Part shown: positions 7,533-11,230 of the stretch, one piece after another
How the letters are laid out: each line of letters starts with the position of its first letter
Position numbering within the stretch: position 1 is the first letter of the stretch
Assembly (NCBI GenBank): GCA_964370965.1
Contig: CAYJLW010000108.1
Location: 1 to 11,230, forward strand
DNA: 11,230 nucleotides
Origin: CAYJLW01 sp964370965
GTDB lineage: Bacteria > Actinomycetota > Acidimicrobiia > UBA2766
Direction: 5' to 3'
The notes under the pieces: generated by a model
What the model saw: the letters and a program-made list of their open reading frames with translations, nothing else
Told to the model about the DNA's origin: nothing
The model's database searches: none
Translations under genes and position numbers: made by a program

Positions 7533-9113
7533 TCACTTGCGCCGGTCCCCCATCCAGGTCCGGAGGAGGTGGGCGACTTCCTCCGGCTGGCGTTCGATGA
7601 GCTCGCCGATCTCGTTCTGCATGCGTTGGTGCTCCTTCGCCCTCGGGTCCGGGGCGGCGGGCGCCTGGGCGGCCAGGGGGATCGTGGCGGCGCCGGGCGG
7701 CAACGCCTCCAGGGCGCCGGGGGGGAGGGCGTCGAAGCCGCCCGGGATCGCCAACGGGATGCGCCGCGGCCCGGCCTTGCGGACGTAGCGCCACACGAAG
7801 AACGCCAGCGCGGCCAGCACGAGCACGAGCACGCCGGTGCGGATCATGCCGAAGAGCTCGGTCTGCTTGGCAGCGCTCTCGGCCGCCGCCATCTCCTTCT
7901 TCGCCGTCTTCTCCTGGGTCTGGTCGAAGGCCATGCGGTCGACGACGATCGTGTCGCCGCGGCGGACGTCGAGGCCCACGGCGGCGGAGACGAGGCGCTC
8001 CACGGCGCCCTGGTCGACTTCGGCTTCGGACGTCCCGTCGAGGAGGACGGCGACCGAGAGCCGCTTCACCGCGCCGGGCGCGGCGTCGATCGTCGACGTC
8101 ACCCGGCCCACGGCGTAGGCCTTGTCGGACTGGTTCTTCTGGTAGTTGGTGGCGCCCGCCGCCCCCGCAGGAGCGCCCGTGGAGCCGAGGACGCCGCTGG
8201 GGGCGGCGCCGGTGCCCGTGTAGGTCTCGGCGGTGGTGTTGTCGGTGACGACGGGCGCCGCCGTCGTCGTGTCGAACGTCTCGCTCTTGGTGGTCTTGTT
8301 GTCGAAGTCGAGCGTGGCGTTCACGCGGACCACCGCGTGGCCCGGGCCCACGAGCTGCGTGAGCATGTCCTCCACGGAGGAGGAGAGCTCCTGCTCGAAG
8401 TTCTTCGCCTCCGAGGACTGGATGTCGGCCGCCACGGCGGAGCCGTCCCCGGCGTTGAGAACCTGCCCCTTGGCGTCGGCGACCGTGACCTCGGCGGGGT
8501 CGAGGCCTTCCACGCTGGAGGCCACGAGGTGCACCACCGCCTGCACCTTGCCGGAGGAGACGGTCTTCCCGGGGGAGGTCTTCACCAGGACCGAGGCGCT
8601 CGCCTTGCGGGTGTCCTCGGAGAAGACGTCGTCCTGGGGGATGACGAGGTGGACGGTTGCCGCGTCCACGCCGTCGATGGCGCCGATGGTGTTGGCGAGC
8701 TCTCCCTCCATCGCCCGCTGGTAGTCGAGGCGCTGGCGGAACTCCGAGGACGTGATGCTCTGCTTGTCCAGCAGGGAGTAGCCGGAGCCGCTCGAGGCGG
8801 GCAGGCCCTCGCCCCCCATGTCGACCCGGAGCTGGTACACATCGTTCTGCGGGACGAGGATCGTCTTCCCGCCGTCCGTGAGCTGGTAGGGGACCTTCTT
8901 GTCGGTGAGCTTCTGCGTGATGGCCCCGGCGTCGGCGCTGTCGAGGTTGGAGAAGAGGGGCGCGTACTTCGGCTGGGAGGCCCAGCGGAAGAAGAGGAAC
9001 CCGCCGACGGCGAGGCCCACAACGGCGAGGGCGATGGTCGTCTTCTGGCCCGCGGTGAACTGCGACGAGAGGCGGCGTGCCCTCTCCTTGGCGTTCTGCA
9101 GGTCCATCGCCAT
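7533..9113 (-). CDS. fliF: Flagellar MS-ring protein FliF
   Basis: FliF forms the MS ring in the cytoplasmic membrane, on which rotor and rod are built. The 526-aa product has a first membrane segment at about 25-44, then the YscJ/FliF ring-building domains with YAPLFSNLDSADAGAI, GSGYSLLDKQ and ARVHLVIP-like AATVHLVIPQDD. A second extracytoplasmic domain follows, with a Ser/Thr/Gly/Ala-rich insertion (about 285-325). A second membrane segment is at about 427-443, and the cytoplasmic tail ends in the FliG-binding stretch EIGELIERQPEEVAHLLRTW (about 498-520). All parts are intact. The ATG shares one base with the fliE stop (TGATG); ATG two codons in (9107) is an alternative. Confidence 0.97.
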   Translation of the reverse strand: MAMDLQNAKERARRLSSQFTAGQKTTIALAVVGLAVGGFLFFRWASQPKYAPLFSNLDSADAGAITQKLTDKKVPYQLTDGGKTILVPQNDVYQLRVDMGGEGLPASSGSGYSLLDKQSITSSEFRQRLDYQRAMEGELANTIGAIDGVDAATVHLVIPQDDVFSEDTRKASASVLVKTSPGKTVSSGKVQAVVHLVASSVEGLDPAEVTVADAKGQVLNAGDGSAVAADIQSSEAKNFEQELSSSVEDMLTQLVGPGHAVVRVNATLDFDNKTTKSETFDTTTAAPVVTDNTTAETYTGTGAAPSGVLGSTGAPAGAAGATNYQKNQSDKAYAVGRVTSTIDAAPGAVKRLSVAVLLDGTSEAEVDQGAVERLVSAAVGLDVRRGDTIVVDRMAFDQTQEKTAKKEMAAAESAAKQTELFGMIRTGVLVLVLAALAFFVWRYVRKAGPRRIPLAIPGGFDALPPGALEALPPGAATIPLAAQAPAAPDPRAKEHQRMQNEIGELIERQPEEVAHLLRTWMGDRRK

Positions 9114-9412
9114 CAGATCTGCATCCTCATGATCTCCTGGAAGGCGTCAACGGCCTTGTTGCGGACCGCCACGGTGAGCTCGGTCATCAGGGAGGCCTTC
9201 GTGGCGGCGATCGTGTAGTCGTGGACGTCCGTGAGGTCCCCGGTCATGGCGGCCCGGGCGAGTTGGTCCGCGTCGTTCTGGGAGGACTGCACGCCGTCGA
9301 GGCCGCGCATGAGGGCGTCGCTGAAGTCCCCGACGGGCTTGGCCGCCGCCGGCTCCGCCGCGGGGACGGGGGGGACGACGGATGTGACGGAACCGATCGC
9401 GGGAATCGCCAC
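9113..9412 (-). CDS. fliE: MS ring-rod junction protein FliE
   Basis: FliE links the MS ring to the proximal rod and is among the first exported substrates. The 99-aa product has a Pro/Ala-rich N-terminus, then FSDALMRGLDGVQSSQNDAD and the conserved C-terminal half (LTDVHDYTIAATKASLMTEL...VRNKAVDAFQEIMRMQI), which matches the FliE pattern closely. Length is normal (about 100 aa). The start is GTG at 9412, with GGAGG at 9419-9423, 6 nt upstream. It is 2 bp after the flgC stop and overlaps fliF by one base. Confidence 0.95.
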   Translation of the reverse strand: MAIPAIGSVTSVVPPVPAAEPAAAKPVGDFSDALMRGLDGVQSSQNDADQLARAAMTGDLTDVHDYTIAATKASLMTELTVAVRNKAVDAFQEIMRMQI

Positions 9413-9414
9413 CG

Positions 9415-9804
9415 TCAGCCTCCGATGTCCAGGGCGCGCTGGTAGGCGTCGCGGGCCCGCTCGATCACGGCCAGGTTCGCCTGGTAGCCCCGCTGGGCCA
9501 TGAGCAGCGAGGTCATCTGCTCACCGAGGTCCATGTCCGGGGCCCGCACGTTGCCTGCGGCGTCGGCGAGGGGATGGTGGGGGTCCTGGAGGAGCTTGCC
9601 CTCCGGGTTCCCGAAGACGACGCCCGCGGCGTCGACGCCGCCGCCCGGGCGGGTCTGGGCCACGATGTAGCGGGCTTGGAACGCCGCCTCGCTCGGCGAA
9701 CGGACCGTGTTCACGTTGGCCACGTTGTCCGAGACGGCATCCAGCCACGCGCGGTGCGTGGCGAGGCCGGAGCCCGACGTGGCGAAGACCCCGAAGAGGC
9801 CCAT
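9415..9804 (-). CDS. flgC: Proximal rod protein FlgC
   Basis: FlgC is a proximal rod subunit crossing the cell envelope. The 129-aa product starts MGLFGVFATSGSGL, has the rod motif SDNVANVNT at 25-33, and ends with the C-terminal rod helix containing NVRAPDMDLGEQMTSLLMAQ and RGYQAN (about 85-129). The usual TP of the NTTTP-like stretch is replaced by VRSPSEAAF. Length is normal. The ATG shares one base with the flgB stop (TGATG), so coupling with flgB is likely. Confidence 0.95.
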   Translation of the reverse strand: MGLFGVFATSGSGLATHRAWLDAVSDNVANVNTVRSPSEAAFQARYIVAQTRPGGGVDAAGVVFGNPEGKLLQDPHHPLADAAGNVRAPDMDLGEQMTSLLMAQRGYQANLAVIERARDAYQRALDIGG

Positions 9805-10151
9805 CAGCCACTGCCCTTGATCGCTGTCCGCAGCAGGCGGAACTTGGCGCTGATCGCCTGCGTCATGAGCTGGTAGCGGAGGTTCGTGTCCACGAGGCTG
9901 ATCGTCTCCTCGTCCAGGCTCACGTTGTTCCCGTCACCGCGGGCGGGGGACGAGGAACGGGACGCTGTCGGTGTCAGGCCGGCGGGGTCCTTGGCATTGG
10001 TGAGCATGGCGCGCAGTTCGTCTTCAAAGTCGACTCGACCGGCCGTGAAGCCGGGAGTCTGGATGTTCGCGACGTTGTCCGAGATCGTGCGCTGGCGCAT
10101 CGCCAGGGCGCGCAGCGTGGCGTGGATCGCCGTGATCGTCGGGTCGCTCAC
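9804..10151 (-). CDS. flgB: Proximal rod protein FlgB
   Basis: FlgB is a proximal rod subunit and the first gene of this operon. The 115-aa product has the rod motif ISDNVANIQTPGF at 23-35, then VDFEDELRAML and a C-terminal helix with VDTNLRYQLMTQAISAKFRLLRTAI, typical of FlgB. The frame is open upstream to 10400, but I place the start at GTG 10151, where AGGAGG (10165-10160) lies 8 nt upstream. Protein conservation also begins there, and the longer reading would run through the promoter at 10228-10259. About 70 nt of 5' leader is predicted. Confidence 0.94.
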   Translation of the reverse strand: MSDPTITAIHATLRALAMRQRTISDNVANIQTPGFTAGRVDFEDELRAMLTNAKDPAGLTPTASRSSSPARGDGNNVSLDEETISLVDTNLRYQLMTQAISAKFRLLRTAIKGSG

Positions 10152-10159
10152 GTTCTCGA

Positions 10160-10165
10160 CCTCCT
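10160..10165 (-). promoter_or_regulatory. Ribosome-binding site that fixes the GTG start of flgB
   Basis: AGGAGG on the minus strand, 8 nt before GTG at 10151. It chooses this start over the longer open frame, which reaches upstream past the candidate promoter. Confidence 0.8.
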
Positions 10166-10227
10166 GCCGCAGCGGGCTGGGGACGCCGGTCCCTGGCGGT
10201 CGTCGAGCGATCCATGCTCCGTCTCGT

Positions 10228-10259
10228 GTATCGGTGCCACCCTGAGGAGTCTTGAGAAC
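10228..10259 (-). promoter_or_regulatory. Candidate FliA/WhiG-type promoter of the flgB-flgE operon
   Basis: On the minus strand GTTCTCAAGA (10259-10250) is followed after 15 nt by CCGATA (10234-10229). Written as sigma-28-type elements this is CTCA (10256-10253), 17 nt, then ACCGAT (10235-10230). It resembles the FliA/WhiG family -10 GCCGATAA, and as I recall, the CTCA -35 has been described for actinobacterial FliA-type sigma factors. The start site would fall near 10221, giving a leader of about 70 nt before flgB. The same pattern with the same spacing is found on the opposite strand at 10345-10376. Confidence 0.65.
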
Positions 10260-10344
10260 ATCCCCCCCGGAAGGGGTGGGAGTCGGGGCAATCGCCGAGC
10301 CGACGGCGTCGTCACTCGCACGTACCGCCCGTTCGCGACGTGTC

Positions 10345-10376
10345 GTTCTCAAGAGGCCGCCGGAGCATGCCGAATA
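10345..10376 (+). promoter_or_regulatory. Candidate FliA/WhiG-type promoter of the glycosyltransferase gene
   Basis: GTTCTCAAGA (10345-10354), 15 nt, then CCGAATA (10370-10376). As sigma-28-type elements this is CTCA (10348-10351), 17 nt, GCCGAA (10369-10374). It repeats the flgB promoter pattern on the opposite strand, the two -35 regions lying back to back about 85 bp apart. Counting 7 nt after the -10 puts transcription start at about 10384, the first base of the GTG codon. Confidence 0.65.
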
Positions 10377-10383
10377 CCGCTCC

Positions 10384-11163
10384 GTGCTCGCCATCGTCAT
10401 CGCTTGTTACAGGGACGGCGACCCAGCCGATGCCCACGGGCTGTGGGCGGACATTCGCGTCGCGATGTCCTCGGTGGAGGCGTACGCGCCGGGTGTCGAG
10501 GTGGTGCTGGCCTGGAGGGGTCCCTGCGCACCGACGGACCTGCCCCGGAACCCCTGCGCGAAGGTGGTGCGCCAGCCTGACGGGTGTGCCACGTTCGGGG
10601 AGGCGTTCGGGTTCGCCGTCACCCAGACCGCGGCCACCGAGCTCGTGCTCATGAACGACGACTCGGTCCTCACCCCCGACACCGTCCCCCTCCTCCTCGA
10701 GGACGCCGAGGAGATCCGCCGCGACCATCCCGAGCTCCGCCTCGGGTTCCTCGCCGCCCGCTCCAACTTCGCCCCCGCCGAGCAGAACATCAGGTCCGCC
10801 AACGGGGGCGAGCTCCACTCCACAGGCATGTGCTACGACTCAGAGGACGACATGATCGCCGTGGACCGGATCTCGCCCGTGGTCGCGTACATCACGCGCA
10901 GCGCCCTCGACGACATCGGGGGGTTCCCCCCGATCAACTGGCTGAGCGACGACCTCATGTGCTTCGACCTCATGAGTGCGGGCTACACGAACTTCGTGAG
11001 TCGCGCCTACGTTCACCACATCGGCCAGCGCGCCAGCACCCAGGGCGGTTCCACCACGGTCGACCTCCTGCGCGACGGGTTCACCTGGGTGGCGGAGAAC
11101 CGCCCCGACTTCCACGCGTACCTCCTCACCCGCCAAGCCCTCGCCGGCGCCGGGCACTCCTAG
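10384..11163 (+). CDS. GT2-like (GT-A fold) glycosyltransferase, divergent from the flagellar operon
   Basis: The 259-aa product begins VLAIVIACYRDGD, the first beta strand of a GT-A fold. LVLMNDDS (87-94) supplies the DxD-like metal/nucleotide-sugar site. RSALDDIGGFPPINWLSDDLMC (172-193) matches the acceptor/catalytic-base region of GT2 enzymes, and AGYTNFVSRAYVHHIG (199-214) is the usual C-terminal His motif. No signal peptide or membrane segment is seen, so it is likely cytoplasmic. The sugar and acceptor cannot be told. I chose GTG 10384: there is no ribosome-binding site at suitable spacing, and the candidate -10 ends 7 nt upstream, so the mRNA is probably leaderless. A longer reading from TTG 10252 would run through the promoter. 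The shared promoter type suggests a role in flagellar assembly, such as flagellin glycosylation (inference). Confidence 0.82.
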   Translation: MLAIVIACYRDGDPADAHGLWADIRVAMSSVEAYAPGVEVVLAWRGPCAPTDLPRNPCAKVVRQPDGCATFGEAFGFAVTQTAATELVLMNDDSVLTPDTVPLLLEDAEEIRRDHPELRLGFLAARSNFAPAEQNIRSANGGELHSTGMCYDSEDDMIAVDRISPVVAYITRSALDDIGGFPPINWLSDDLMCFDLMSAGYTNFVSRAYVHHIGQRASTQGGSTTVDLLRDGFTWVAENRPDFHAYLLTRQALAGAGHS

Positions 11164-11226
11164 TCCTCCCACGGGACCGGGTCCTCCCACGGGACCGGGT
11201 CCTCCCACGGGACCGGGTCCTCCCAC
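11164..11226. repeat. 18-bp tandem repeat directly after the glycosyltransferase stop
   Basis: Three identical 18-bp units (11164-11181, 11182-11199, 11200-11217; unit TCCTCCCACGGGACCGGG) are followed by 9 matching bases (11218-11226) before the sequence departs at 11227. The array starts on the base after the TAG stop. Each unit contains short inverted repeats (GGTCC/GGACC around a 7-nt loop; GGAC/GTCC around 3 nt), so a transcript could fold repeatedly, but there is no T-run. It may extend outside the window only as diverged sequence. Confidence 0.95.
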
Positions 11227-11230
11227 CGAA

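Noticed and set aside
7332..9218. Long plus-strand open frame (628 aa) opposite fliG and fliF
   Set aside because: Composition is the mirror of the coding strand (His/Arg/Gly/Leu-rich). No domain is recognisable, and the minus-strand genes are certain.
10024..10215. Small minus-strand ORF beginning at ATG 10215 inside the flgB leader
   Set aside because: Arg/Pro-rich, mostly out-of-frame over flgB, and the purines before the ATG are too close for a normal ribosome-binding site. A regulatory upstream ORF is not excluded but unsupported.
10319..10342. CACGT/ACGTG inverted repeat between the twin promoters, as an operator
   Set aside because: Only 5-bp arms 14 nt apart, which is expected by chance in GC-rich DNA.
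10840..11226. Minus-strand ORF with GGPGPV repeats
   Set aside because: It is the antisense reading of the 18-bp repeats and the glycosyltransferase gene, with no recognisable domain.

Overview
The window is very GC-rich and carries a tightly packed flagellar basal-body/hook operon on the minus strand, with one divergent glycosyltransferase gene on the plus strand. The order flgB-flgC-fliE-fliF-fliG-fliH-fliI-fliJ-(NlpC/P60+SLT hydrolase)-fliK-flgD-flgE, the high GC, the frequent GTG/TTG starts, a peptidoglycan hydrolase in place of FlgJ, and FliA/WhiG-like promoters all suggest a motile actinobacterium (Actinomycetota). The genus cannot be fixed from the sequence.

Layout, read in the direction of operon transcription (right to left). 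A candidate FliA-type promoter at 10228-10259 precedes flgB. The genes then follow with almost no gaps: flgB, flgC (rod), fliE (MS ring-rod junction), fliF (MS ring), fliG (rotor/switch), fliH, fliI, fliJ (export ATPase complex), a two-domain peptidoglycan hydrolase, fliK (hook length control), flgD (hook cap) and flgE (hook). Most junctions are ATGA, GTGA or TGATG overlaps, so translational coupling is likely. The only sizeable gap is 88 bp before flgE. A strong hairpin with a short T-run (54-86) follows flgE. Just beyond it a GCCGATAG element (23-30) suggests that the next minus-strand gene, outside the window, has its own flagellar-type promoter.

On the plus strand, a GT2-like glycosyltransferase (10384-11163) is divergent from flgB. 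It has a promoter that nearly duplicates the flgB promoter: both carry GTTCTCAAGA, then 15 nt, then CCGA(A)TA. The distance from the -10 element puts the expected transcription start on its GTG codon, so the mRNA may be leaderless. After its stop codon the window ends in an 18-bp tandem repeat.

Together the genes build the rod, MS ring, rotor, export ATPase, rod-penetration hydrolase and hook. The shared promoter type places the glycosyltransferase in the same regulon, perhaps for flagellin or other filament glycosylation (inference). No gene for FlgJ, the export gate, C-ring FliM/FliN, the motor or flagellin is visible here. No RNA genes, insertion sequences or CRISPR arrays were seen.
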